Assembly: GCA_023614405.1 (NCBI GenBank)
Contig: CM042693.1
Location: 333,419,527 to 333,483,526 of the forward strand
Source: Avena insularis
Taxonomy: Eukaryota > Streptophyta > Magnoliopsida > Poales > Poaceae
DNA length: 64,000 bases
Direction of reading: 5' to 3'
In this document: positions 21,601-31,318 of the stretch, piece after piece
How positions within the stretch are numbered: position 1 is the stretch's first letter
How the letters are laid out: each line of letters starts with the position of its first letter
Notes under the pieces: model-generated
What the model was told of the DNA's origin: nothing
What the model saw: only the letters and a program-made list of their open reading frames with translations
The model's database searches: none
Made by a program: the position numbers and the translations under genes

Positions 21601-23307
21601 GGAGGGCCGAGTGGAATCGATGTCGACAAAAGGAGTTTCAGGCACGTCGCGACAAGGGGGCGACTGATTTGGAGCTGAAGGAGAGGCAACACGAGCAGGA
21701 CTGGGAATCCTAGTATCTTCAACAGGCGAAGGAGACGGCTGCCGAATCGGGCGGCTGGTCATGCTAGGACCGCCGGGCTTAACAGAAAGCGGAGCACTGC
21801 GAAAATAAGAAAGAAAAAAGGGTGTCAGGATGAAAAATAGAAAGAGAGAAACAAGAAATACGAGCAAAAGGAACTTACCCTACGACCCCAGGCATGGTCT
21901 TGCACCTGGGAGGATTCGGAGCAGATTTCTTCATGCGTTTCTTGGGGGGCGCCTATGAGGCACTAGCAGGAGCCCCGCGTTTCCCCGAGGTAACAGGGGG
22001 TCGGGAAGCAATAGGCTCGGCGTCGTGAACCTGACCGGCCGGATTAGCTGGGAAAGTAGAAGCCGAAAATGCATAAGAAATAGGCATTGCGGCAACTACC
22101 TCAAGAACTTGGACCTCGTCCGAATCACCTTCCTCCTCGTGGGCCGAGGTCTTGCCACGAGCTCGAGCTGGGGCAGGATCCGACTTAGGGACGAACTCTT
22201 CCGAGTCCGGCTCACCAGTATCCGGGGTGCTTCGGTCCGCAGGCCATGGAAGCAACAAAACTTCGGCATCCTCATTCTTCTGCTCTGTGAACCTCTGCAA
22301 GACAAGAAAAAAGAAAATTAGCGAAAACCGTTACGAAAGCAATTGGATAGCAGAGTGTTATTGGTTAAGCTTACTTCGGGAGGCGGACGATCGCGGGTGA
22401 ACGGTTTCAGTCCCCAAGCCCAATCCTCAGGCATCTCCGTCTTGAAAATAGCTCGGACACGCTTATAGATAAGATAGTTGTCCAGCTCCATGGTCGAGAC
22501 TTGGTTAGGGTCAAGAGGACCACTCATGTAGCACAGTTTGTGAGTCCGCTTCTGGAATGGGCAGATTCGGCTACTGATAAAGGTAGCCATCAGATCTTCA
22601 CCGCATAACCCGGCACGGATCAAGTCTTTGAGCCGAATCTCAAAGGCCTCGGCCAAGGCGTGACTCTTCCTCGGATTGTAAGTCCAATTCACCTTAGAAG
22701 GCAGACCAATGGAGAAGGCAGGGAGCCGAATCTTGTCCTCTGTCCCTCTGTTCTTGACGTAAAAGAAGGATTTGTGCCACTTCTTGCACGACTCTAACCT
22801 GGTGGCACGAGGAAATACGGACTTCCTCCAAGGTGTAATGGATGCTGCCCCACATTGAGTAAGCAGTTTCTCGGAAGGGTGCAGAGACTTGTCAGGGACT
22901 ACGTTAGAACGAATCTAGAAGAACTTCAACCAGACGTGCATGGACGGCCATAGGCCGAAGTATCCCTCCGAGGCAGAGATGAAAGCAGAAAGAGAAGCGA
23001 TGGCATTTGCAGGAAGATGATGCGGCTGAAGGCCGAAGTAGTCGAGAAACTCCCTAGCAAAATCGCTAAGAGGGAGACCAAAGCCATGCGAGAAATGTGA
23101 CATAAAAACTACATACTCGCCCTCCCTAATATCCGGAGAGGACTCGCTACCGGGTAAACGACAGGAGACCTCGGCGGGAATCCTCCGAGTTCGGATAAGC
23201 CACTCGATCTCGCGGCGTGTAATGGAGGAGCCTTGCCACGAGCCTCGCTCGGGCCTAGAGCCAGCATCATCATCCTCTACCAGGGCACCACTAAAGGAGC
23301 TAGACAT
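18625..23307 (-). pseudogene. E1 antisense seven-exon gene (Transposase_28 domain, coiled coil); two in-frame TAGs
   Basis: Runs opposite to gag-pol. Proposed exons: 23307-22375, 22294-21879, 21796-21025, 20188-20086, 20002-19949, about 19870-19508, 19430-18625. All borders except the start of exon 6 show GT...AG (for example GAA|GTAAGC, CTTGCAG|AGG, TTTTTCGCAG|ATC). Exon 1 carries the PF04195 signature (HFSHGFGLPLSDF, FGLQPHHLPANAI, EGYFGLWPSMHVWLKFF). Exon 2 holds an acidic stretch and KKRMKK, possibly a nuclear signal. Exon 3 is Pro/Ala/Ser-rich. Exon 6 is a coiled coil (EIARLRAEVETLKL). Exon 7 has the C-terminal block with MSWYEDVSLDIL and an acidic Ser-rich tail. Lesions are TAG at about 22916 and about 21953, both possible CAG-to-TAG changes. 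The function of the protein is not known; it is not a proven transposase. The chosen ATG (MSSSFSG) is the first in frame. Confidence 0.75.
20216..20830. repeat. 60-bp tandem array in an intron of the antisense gene
   Basis: About nine good units and one or two decayed ones, period 60 bp, with the unit core AGATCCGAGTCAAGCAAAAC followed by TTAACCCGGATCTAGGTGGC. It sits in the proposed intron between exons 3 and 4 (21024-20189). Units differ at few sites, mostly AAACC versus AGGCC, so expansion is recent. It is unrelated in sequence to the 67-bp array. Confidence 0.92.
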
Positions 23308-23674
23308 GGGTTCGCCGGAAAGATCGATGGAGGAAGAACTGGCGGCGGAGGAAAGTTTGGAGCTACGAGGCCCCGTCGTGATTTTGCACAGGAACGGCGG
23401 CGGAGGAGGAGAGGAACCGCCGCACGAATACAAAATCGAGACAGAGGAATCTAGGATAAAGCCAAGGCGGCGCGGCCGGAAAGAACTCACCGGCGACGAC
23501 GCCAAAGCTAGCGGACGCGGACGAGGCAGACGGAGCGACGCGGCGGAGTCCTCGCCGTCAGAGGGTCTGATGAACGCGCGGCGGCGGAGCTGCGAGCGGG
23601 CGCGGAAGCGAGAGGAAGAAGAAGGGCGCAGGAGAACGAAAAGGGGAAGGTGAATCCCCCAGCGCCGCGCCCCA

Positions 23675-23683
23675 CTTTATAGC
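23675..23683 (-). promoter_or_regulatory. TATA box of the E1 antisense gene
   Basis: On the minus strand the sequence reads GGCTATAAAGTGG in a GC-rich setting, about 370 bp upstream of the proposed ATG (23307). This is a good match to a plant TATA box and points to a start site near 23645. A GTGAGT at about 23493 could be a 5' UTR splice donor. It is independent of the LTR promoter. Confidence 0.6.
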
Positions 23684-24061
23684 CTAGCCGCAAGCAAGGT
23701 AGTGGGATCGTGGGTGTGGCGGTTGGCAGCGTGGATCGTGTGTGCGGCACGACCGCACGTCGTTGAGTGGAACCACACCTAGGGCCACACGGTAGCAGAG
23801 AAGATCACGATCCCGAGCAGAAACGGAGCACGAGGCGACGCAGCGCCGGCGTGACAGGCACAGTAGTAACTGTAGCCTGTCAGAAAATACTGTAGAGGAA
23901 CAAAAAACTAGAGAAGTAATGATGGGGATGACACGTAGGACGAGGCGTATACGAGAAGATACGACGATACCTCGAACAAGCAGGGAGCAACTCGGAAACG
24001 ATACAGGACATGTGTCATGAAACTGTTACGACCCGGCCGAGATTATCGGCGGGGCCCTACC
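23684..24061. other. Upstream region of the E1 antisense gene
   Basis: A GC-rich stretch of about 380 bases between the antisense TATA box and the PPT. I see no ORF with a recognisable product and no repeat. It is the likely place for proximal promoter elements of the antisense gene, but no specific motif is strong enough to name. Confidence 0.4.
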
Positions 24062-24076
24062 AGCTTCGGGGACTAA
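24062..24076 (+). other. E1 polypurine tract
   Basis: AGCTTCGGGGACTAA lies directly before the 3' LTR start TGTTGGGG. The core CGGGGACT is shared with the E2 PPT (GTGCTCGGGGACTAG) and, less closely, with that of A/B (CACTCGGGGCCTAC). Confidence 0.8.
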
Positions 24077-24864
24077 TGTTGGGGAGATAACCCCGGATAG
24101 GGTAAAGATGGGGATAGACGAAAGGATGTTCCCCGTCTAGTTTCCGAGTTACTGTCTGAGCCGGCCGAATCATGTAGAGGTCGGCCGAGATAGGAAAGGG
24201 CAGGACCCTCATAGTAATGGCAAGACTTTACCCAGCTGAGATACTTTGTAACTCGGCTGGGTTAAACCGAGTAATCTTAATACAGATGAAAGACATGCCA
24301 AACTACGGGAGGCAGGGCCGAATCATACGAAGCTTGCAGGAGAAGGAGAAGCTGAAGTCAAACCCTAGCTGCAGGCTAGGGAGAATCTAAGCGAAGCCAA
24401 GCACTACAGACAAAGACGCAGAGCGACAGAGAGGCAGAAGAGGTCACGGAGGAGACAGTCCTGAAGCCCGAGGCATGCAGGAGGGGCCCTCTGGAACCTT
24501 GCCCTCGTTAGGGGAACGACAGGGAAAGGGAGGCGCCGAACTACTATATTAGGACAAGCATATTCCTCGAATATGCTTGCCACGTCAGCCCTAAAGGAAC
24601 CCAAGGCTCTCCTTTATAAGGGGAGGCTTGGACCCTGAAGGGGGGATCGACTCTTTCTTAGGACCGTTAGGCTGGTAAAGTTCTCCTTTTCTCCTTGTAT
24701 ATAGCTCATGGAGCACTTGTAACCCAAGGAAGGAGAAATAGAGATCTTTGCCTGAGTCTTCTGTGTGTAGAATCAACTACATCTTCCCTCCCCGGATCCC
24801 TCTAGCATCCATTGGCCCCATACTTTAGCCTACCCATGGCATCTGTCGTGCCACCACCACGACA
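24077..24864 (+). repeat. E1 3' LTR (788 bp)
   Basis: Same length as the 5' LTR with about 14 substitutions and no indel. The polyadenylation signal seen as AATAAA in the 5' LTR reads AATAGA here (24737-24742). The TATA box and palindrome are intact. Confidence 0.95.
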
Positions 24865-24869
24865 GTACA
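24865..24869. repeat. Target-site duplication GTACA, right copy (E1)
   Basis: Perfect match to 10092-10096. It overlaps the first bases of the resumed gypsy LTR. Confidence 0.95.
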
Positions 24870-25279
24870 TCCTGTACTCACCCTTGCTCCGTTGATACTT
24901 TTGCAGCATGGTAGGTGTTACTATAGAAGATGAGTTCTGCACAACATCAAAATCGACGAGTAGTTTGGGGTTCCCAGCTGGCAGTCTGGGATCTATGGAT
25001 TGGACGTCATCGTTATGCTTCAGGCCTCTTAGGCCATTTGTTAAGTTTGCTATACTTAATAGCATAATTTGCCTTCCGTTGTTTGATGTTTGTGGTCAGT
25101 GACCTCTGCTTGTAATATTTTGGTTCTCTGCTCAGTTATGAGCTCGCTGTAATAATTTTTGTGTCATAGGGTCACCGTTGTGTTATAAATTCTCTCTCTG
25201 TACGCTTTTGTGATTTAGGTTAGGATTATATCAGACAGAGGTCTGGAATTTGTCTAGCCCTGATCCCGGGGGTGTAACA
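24865..25279 (+). repeat. 3' LTR, right part, of the long-LTR gypsy element
   Basis: Continuation of the LTR after E1. It starts with the second copy of the GTACA duplication and ends CCCGGGGGTGTAACA, a normal gypsy LTR terminus. The sequence from 25280 belongs to element A. Confidence 0.75.
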
Positions 25280-25280
25280 C

Positions 25281-25559
25281 AGTTCTTTTCGAATGATGTA
25301 CCCAACGCGTTCGTCGTGATTTTCATCGTGCTTGTTGACACAGGATTATACTGGTAGAGCACAGTCGGGTGTGTTACCAGTCCATCAGATGGTATCTGTA
25401 GGGCTTATATTTGCGTCGTAGACATAGCATCCGAAATTTTATCACCACGGAGGTGTTTTGGGTGGCCAAGGAGACTGCTTCTCACTTAGCATTAATTTGG
25501 GCAAAGTTGCCAAAAGATTTTGTCATATTTGATCTGAAAGATCTCAGTCGAATAATTCA
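25281..25559 (-). other. Element A 3' region, no gene
   Basis: Aligns with element B at about 32055-32330 (shared CACGGAGGTGTTTTGGGTGG-like stretch). No convincing ORF is seen; it is the untranslated region between the antisense gene and the (missing) 3' LTR. Confidence 0.55.
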
Positions 25560-25885
25560 TAGGGTGCGCGACCAGCGCTCCCTATGGGAGTAGCCCCCGA
25601 GTGTATGTTCGATCCGTAGACTCGAGCAGAGACTTTAGTTCAGTCGTTCTCATCAGTTTGCATTATTAGTCTGAAGGACACATTTTTTTGAATGCGCGAC
25701 CAGCTCTCCCTATGGGAGTAGCCCCCGAGTCCGTAGTGGAGTCGTAGACTCGACGTAGGACTCGAAGATATTTCGATGTGCTTTTGTCTGTGTAATCTCT
25801 CAGGTGCGCGGCTAGTGCTCCTGATAGGAGTAGCACCCAAGTAGTTGGTTGAGTCGTAGACTCGAGTAAGTACTTTTATGATCAA
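25560..25885. repeat. Element A three-unit tandem repeat with PPT-like cores
   Basis: Three imperfect units of about 110-125 bp, each with GTGCGCG(A/G)CCAGCGCTCC-like sequence, then GGGAGTAGCCCCCGAGT, then GTCGTAGACTCGA. On the minus strand the core reads ACTCGGGGGCTACTCCC, close to the PPT of this family (CACTCGGGGCCTAC). Confidence 0.75.
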
Positions 25886-26205
25886 TCAAAATATTCGAGC
25901 CGTTGCTGGCTTTGCTTTGATGATGTCAGTGCTGACAACCGGTGAGCTCAACCGTCTGCGGCAGCAGAAATGATGTGACGGGATGATCATGGGTCCCACC
26001 ATCTGACCTGACGTTGACTAGTTACGCGTAGGCGTGGCGAAAGTTACGTGACGAAAGTTACGGCATTCCTCGATTTCCGCACGTAGTGGACGATGTGCTA
26101 GCGACAGTTTAGTTTGGTGCTGACACGTGGACGATGAGATTTGTGTCACGCGTTAGGGCTTCACAATCGACGGTTCTGCTGCGCCTTCTTCCCCCTTTTA
26201 TACCA

Positions 26206-26212
26206 TGGGGAA
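26206..26212 (+). promoter_or_regulatory. Possible TATA box of the element A antisense gene
   Basis: TTTTATA in a CT-rich setting, about 155 bp before the ATG at 26363. The same motif occurs at the same place in element B (32944-32950, ATG 33110), which is the main support. Confidence 0.4.
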
Positions 26213-26362
26213 AACAGTGATCTTTCACCCTTTGTCATTTTCTTCTGTCTCATCGCCATTTCCACCATTTCCTGAGCTTCTATGTTCTCATCGTGCACTA
26301 GACATGCTCCGTAATTTTCCTTCGTCTTTTCTTTGTTCTCATTGCCGCATCGCTGCTCCAAG

Positions 26363-28665
26363 ATGGGCAAGCCGAAGAAGGCATCGTCCGCTGTAGCGAG
26401 GTCAAGCGCCGCCGGCACTGGGAAGAAGGCCGCTGCTCCGGGCCGCACCACCGACGGCGGGTGGCGGCTCACGGAGATGCGCGAGTCAGATTTGCGCAAA
26501 CTGCGTGACACTGGGTTGATCTCCAAGGAGAAGGACAACACCATCCTCCCCAATCAGGAGGTAATCCCAAGCCCACCCGAAGGATTTCGGGTGATGTTTT
26601 TTGTTTTTTTGTCGTCCGGGGTCTCTCCTTGCCCGCCCACGAATTTCTTCATGAGCTTCTCTTTTTCTACGGGATTCAGTTGCACCATCTGTCTCCCAAC
26701 TCTCTCCTTCACATTGCTTGCTTCATTACTCTGTGCGAGTGCTGGCTCGGTATCGAGCCGCACTTTGGCCTCTTCCGGAGAGTCTACTCAGTGAAGAGGC
26801 AATCTGGCACCGGTGTTGTTTATCCACTAGGTGGCTGCATCATCTCCATCCGTTCAACTGCCCAATTCTTTTCTTTCTCCATTTGCAAGTCCGTCCAGTA
26901 TTGGTGCAGGAAGTGGTTCTACATCCACGACGTCAAGCTAGACGGTCAGCATTTTGGTCTCGCCCCTTTTGATTCCAAACAAAAGATCACCCGAAATAGG
27001 TTGTGGGGGAAGGACATCTTAGAGGGTGAATCCGAGGAGGTGGAGAAGCTCTACAAGTGAGTGGAGGCTCTCCAGCTGGAGGTCGGCAAAGAGGTTAATG
27101 GTGTCGACATCATTCGCACCTTCCTCAAGCGTCGGGGTGAAGGAAATATGCTCTAGAGGCAATCATAGAGATGATTATATTTCTTATGTATCCATGAGTT
27201 ATTGTAGTTTTCCTTGAATATCCATATCAGGCAACTTGTATTGATTGGCAATTATGTGAATTGTTTGTGAAACTCTTTACTTGTATGGTTATCCAAATAG
27301 TTGTCCCTAGTCGGAGTTCATGTGAGGACACATGTGAATATTAGACTAGCACATCGATTGGTTGATGACTATGTTTTGCAAGTCATAGACATGGAGATGT
27401 CAAACCAATGATGTGGACACATGTTATGAACATGGGGTTGGACTGACCCAACTTGATACTGGCAATTAGACTTGCAGCTCTCTCTACACATCGTGTACGT
27501 TTTGTCCTTAGACCTGAGATTGTCGCATGTACTTGAGATGTGGATCGACCTACTTTGGGGATATCAGACGCTACTCCATAACTGGGTAGTTATAAAGGTA
27601 GCTTTTAGGTTTATCCTGAAGCATGCTGCAAGGCATGGTCAATTAAGATGGGATTTGCCCCTCTCTACTTGAGAGAGATATCTCTAGGCCCCTCGAGTGA
27701 TCGGATCTAGAAATGCATGGCCATGATGCATAAGATTAAGAGTTAACCTAGTAAAGGGATTCCAAATCACAGTATCGAGAAAGGGAGGTTAGCTTGGAGC
27801 TAGACCAAATATCGTGAGGCAAAGGGAAAGACATGTACTAAACCTTGTGATGGTTCATCCGATATGATCTTTGTATGCGTTTAGGAATTGGCACGTCTTG
27901 CTAGAGTCCGCTACCAACTATTGACAGAATAAGTATATTCGTGTCATCTCTATACGTATATGAACCTATAGGGTTACACACTTAAGGGGTTGGAAGCCTA
28001 ATGACGATTAGATCCGAATTAGACCAAGCTTAGGCTACTAATGGGATGCTAATGTAGAAGCCCACTAGGGATGCCTATATAAGAGAGGGTGGGGCGAGCT
28101 GACCAGGGTTAGACCATTCCACCCAGCTGCCACCCCTCACGCATGTGTTGCACGCGCGGACCTAGCAGTCCGGCGTCTAACGCTTCCACCCCGCATGTGT
28201 GGATACCTCGGAGGTGCTGCATCTATGGCACTTGGACGAGCCGCGCAAGGGGAGCTGCTCGTGGGACGAGGACAAGGAGGAGACGTAGAATGTCTACACT
28301 TCCTTGACACGCTTCATCAAGTTCCGCAACTGCGTGTCTAGTGGTAATCCCATGATCTGTGACAACAGTATTCCTGGTTTACGAGGTAGAAATTTATGAT
28401 TTGCGCTAGTGTAGCCTACCCATATCCCTTCAGGGTGCAGCCGTTCTAAGCGAGGGCGCATCTGATGTTCCTGTATGCTGGTCGCAGTGATCCGACAAGG
28501 GTCTCGCCTCAGGAAATGTCTTCAGGTGACCTTGATAACGCTTTAGCCTCTGCTGAAGTTCAAGTCCGACGAGGACCTCCCGGGGAAATATTTGACCTCC
28601 CCTTTCAGTGCCAAGAAAGAAGTTCCCTAGGTGAAAACTTGTAGTATGCGTGTAGCGCTTTTGAG
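26363..28665 (+). pseudogene. Element A antisense gene, 5' part (Transposase_28 domain), broken
   Basis: Starts MGKPKKASS at 26363 and encodes the PF04195-type domain (PAHEFLHELLFFYGIQLHHL, ECWLGIEPHFGLF, QYWCRKWFYIHDVKLD). It is antisense to the element's gag-pol. Lesions: a frameshift in a T-rich run near 26600, an in-frame TGA at about 27058, a copia solo LTR at 27138-28432 inside exon 1, and truncation at about 28665 in what is intron 1 of the B copy. It aligns well with the B gene at 33110-34110. It cannot make a full protein. Confidence 0.8.
27138..28432 (+). mobile_element. Copia solo LTR in element A
   Basis: Begins TGAAGGAAATATGCTCTAGAGG and ends ATATCCCTTCA, the terminal style of Angela/BARE-like copia LTRs. 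No coding region accompanies it, so it is a solo LTR left by LTR-LTR recombination. The intact B gene reads GTCGGGTGAAGCC at this site, and here GGGTG is present on the right (28433-28437) and a near copy on the left, so the TSD is GGGTG with decay on the left. Orientation follows the usual TGTTGGAAATATGCC start. Confidence 0.75.
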
Positions 28666-28667
28666 TG

Positions 28668-29500
28668 CTTATTGAGCGATGTGAAGTCCACTCACATCCG
28701 CAGGATGTCCGTGTCCTTTTTAGGGACCAGCACGGTGTTGGCCATCCACTTTCTTTCCTTGATTTCCCTGCTGAACTTGGCATCGAGGAGTCTGTTGACT
28801 TTGATTCCAACGGCCACGGATCTTGGTTTGGACAGTCTACACATCGACTTCTTGACTGGCTTCGCATCTGGAAACACATTGAGTGCATGCTCGGCGAATT
28901 CCTTGGGAACTCCTGGCATGTCCGCAGGACACCAGGCGAAAATTTCCCAGTGCTCATGGAGGAATTCGACGAGCGCACATTCCTATGCAGGACTCAGGTC
29001 ATTGGTGATCAACACCGTCTTGGAGGCATCTGTTGGGTGAATATGCACCTTCTTTGTGTTGACTGCGGAGTCGAACGACATGTCGGGTGCGTTTTCCCGG
29101 TGACGGGTGCCCGTTATGCATCACCTCCACAGTCTCGTGAGCTCCTCCTACATGCCGAACGACTGAGAGATTCTGTCGAAGTCTCTGTCGCAGCTGTCGG
29201 ACCTTGTGAAGCTTCATGTGACGGTGATAACGCCCCTACGTCCTGGCATCTTCAGTAGCACATACGCATAGTGCGGTACTGCCAGGAATCTTGCGAATGC
29301 CATGCGCCCGAGGATGGCATGGTACTGTGATGGCTAGTACACCACTTCGAACTCTAGCCGTTCACGCATGAAGTTATCGGGCTTGCCGAAGATGACGTCG
29401 AGTCATATCTTGCCCAGGGTATATGCCCTTCCCTGGGACTATGTCGTAGAACATCATGTCCGATTGCTCCAGGCTGCACAGCGGGATCTGTATCGCTATG
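28668..29500 (-). pseudogene. Element A protease end and RT N-terminus (fragment)
   Basis: On the minus strand, 28919-28692 encodes MPGVPKEFAEHALNV, then WMANTVLVPKKDTDILRM, a normal gypsy RT lead-in. After a TGA replacing the next codon and the segment VDFTSLNKH it stops at the junction at about 28668. YVDD, RNase H and integrase are missing. An in-frame TAG at 28983-28985 lies at the position homologous to the TAGs of E1 (14392) and E2 (59670). The linker at 29217-28999 carries several shifts. Confidence 0.8.
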
Positions 29501-31311
29501 AGTGTGTTGGCGAACATCAGGTTGATGCCGCTGCCACCTTACATGAAGACGTGGCTCATCTCGAATCCCCCGATCTGGGCCTCGAGCACCAGGGTAGATT
29601 GACCTGGGCGAGGGATCTGGCGTGGGTGATCCAAATGGTCAAACATGATGCAGGACTCCGAGCCGCTGAGGTACTCAGGTATGTTTGGTGGGGAGGTCAC
29701 AACCAGGCTGACTTGATGGGTGATCTTAGTCTGCACCCTATTGGTTGGACGCCCCTTCTGGATCATCAGGGACCCTTTCGGTTGAGGGTATCCATCTGCA
29801 CCGTTGTTCGGTGCTGGTGCGACCGGCGGCTGTGATGGTCCGCCAGGTGGTGGTGGAGGAGCTCCATGGGCGATGGTACCTGGATCAGGTGCGAATCCAG
29901 GGTTCACCGTCTGGCGCCGCATTTGGGTGAGGCCCTCGCTGAGCTTCTGGAATTCCCGGCAGTCCTTGAGCATGTGGCTGGCCTTCTTATTACCATCTTG
30001 TTTATCGATGTAGAAGTGGATGGTGCAGGGACCAGACAGCTTGTCGTATGCCAAAGGCTCGTCGCCGCGGTTGCGACGTTGCCACGTTTTTGTGGGTTGT
30101 CCGCCATCGCGGTAGTTGTTGCTACGGTATCTGCTGTTGCGGTTGCCGTCATCACGTCAATCAGCGTATCCAGCCGCAACCATGTCGACTCCATCGCGAT
30201 CGTTGTAGACGCGTGATCTTCTCTTGCTATGGCGCTCGCGCCATCGACCGAAGTCATCTTAGTCATCCGAATGCATTCTGTTGACGGAATCCTCGCCGTC
30301 TGCCTAGCGGTTGGCGATGTCCATGAGGTGGTCAAGGGTTTTAGGCTTGATGCTCCCGAGCTCCTCCTTGAAATTTGGGCGCCTGGCACCATTCTTGAAG
30401 GCATTGATTGCTCTTTCTTCGGAGATGTGTGCGGTGGAGTTCTTGATGTGGGACCAGCGTAGTATGTACGAGCGGATGGACTCGTTGGTCAGCTGGGTGC
30501 AGGCCCACAACTATTCCATTGAGGCCGACCTCTTGCTTGTCCCCTTAAAGTTGCGGATGAAGCTGTATGCCAGCTCTTCCCAGCTTCGGATGGATCTGGA
30601 GGATAGGCTGCTGATCCAGCCCTGGTTGCACCTGTCAGCTGTAGGTGAAGGCACTATAAGGCGGTGTTCTTGTTCCCACCGTGGAGCTTAACGGACGACA
30701 TGTGATCGTCGAGCCAAGTCTTTGGCTCCTGCGTGTCGTCAAACTTCGGATTGTCCGAAGGGAGCTTGAAATATTTTGTTATCCACGATTGCCGAACGGA
30801 TATGTTGAAGCATCTGGCTCCGCATAGCTCTCCGTCGTCCTCCTCTTCGGACTCAGTATAACACATGGGTTTAGCACGTGATTTGTCGATCTTGCACTGG
30901 GTGAGCTCACTACGAGCATCGTAGTTGCTGCTGTGACGCCGTGAACTCCGACGGTGCCGGGGCAGGTCATGCTCCTCCTCGTCAGAGGAGGGGTGCGGAT
31001 TTGAGTGAACTTGACCGCGGCCTTCTTCTTCAGCTCCACGGGAGTATTGTCATGGAGAACAGCTCCGACGAGTCCGAGTCCTGCTAGCGCGGACTTGTGC
31101 ATTGTGTTCTTCGGTCACCCGCTGGAGGAGGATTGGACGCGAGATAGGTGGTGGCCGTCATGATCGCAGCCTGCAGCGTTTTCAGCATGACATTTCCTTG
31201 TGAGTCGATCGTCATGAAGGACATGTCGAGGGCCCTAGTGACCTCGCGCCGCGTGGCAGGGTCCATGCGCTCCATGAGCAAGTGGTACTTTATGAGGTTT
31301 GATCTCGTCAA
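29500..31311 (-). pseudogene. Element A gag and protease start (many lesions)
   Basis: Starts MTRSNLIKYHLLMERMDPAT at 31311, a typical gag N-terminus of this family. Gag-domain pieces are in different frames: 30866-30654 (WITKYFKLPSDNPKFDDTQE), 30510-30304 (NESIRSYILRWSHIKNSTAH, DHLMDIANR) and 30054-29539 (knuckle-like CTIHFYIDKQ...SHMLKDCREF and a Pro-rich linker). At the protease active site the Asp codon reads TAA (VFM-stop-GGSGINLM). At least four frameshifts separate the pieces. Confidence 0.8.
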
Positions 31312-31318
31312 TGCCTAA

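Larger units (their letters stand above)
10097..24864 (+). mobile_element. E1: complete Tat-type Ty3/gypsy retrotransposon with antisense gene
   Basis: A 14.8-kb element with two 788-bp LTRs, TSD GTACA, PBS and PPT. Order: gag, protease, RT/RNase H, second RNase H, integrase, 67-bp tandem array, antisense seven-exon gene, PPT, LTR. The second RNase H and the long 3' region with an extra gene are hallmarks of the Tat lineage. The LTRs differ at about 14 sites (eye count, 13 transitions and 1 transversion, about 1.8%). At a commonly used grass LTR rate of 1.3e-8 per site per year this would be roughly 0.7 million years (inference). Frameshifts and one stop break pol, so it is not autonomous now. 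Confidence 0.95.
1..25279 (+). mobile_element. Long-LTR gypsy element, protein-poor (LARD-like) and mosaic; 5' end outside window
   Basis: The element runs from before base 1 to 25279 and is interrupted by E1 (10097-24864). Bases 1-1143 are a direct repeat of about 8204-9348. A PPT at about 7059-7069 precedes a TGTAAAAACC LTR start at 7073, and the 3' LTR ends in GTGTAACA at 25279. The full LTR would exceed 3.4 kb and the internal region is only about 3.1 kb without a long ORF. That is the layout of large retrotransposon derivatives (LARDs), which depend on other elements' proteins. The sequence just before the PPT (about 7034-7066) resembles the end of many Tekay/Del-type gypsy pol genes (GISGRDSFKG). 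The two LTR tails differ (see findings). It sits inside element A; the right flank starts CAGTT, and the left TSD is outside the window. Confidence 0.7.
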
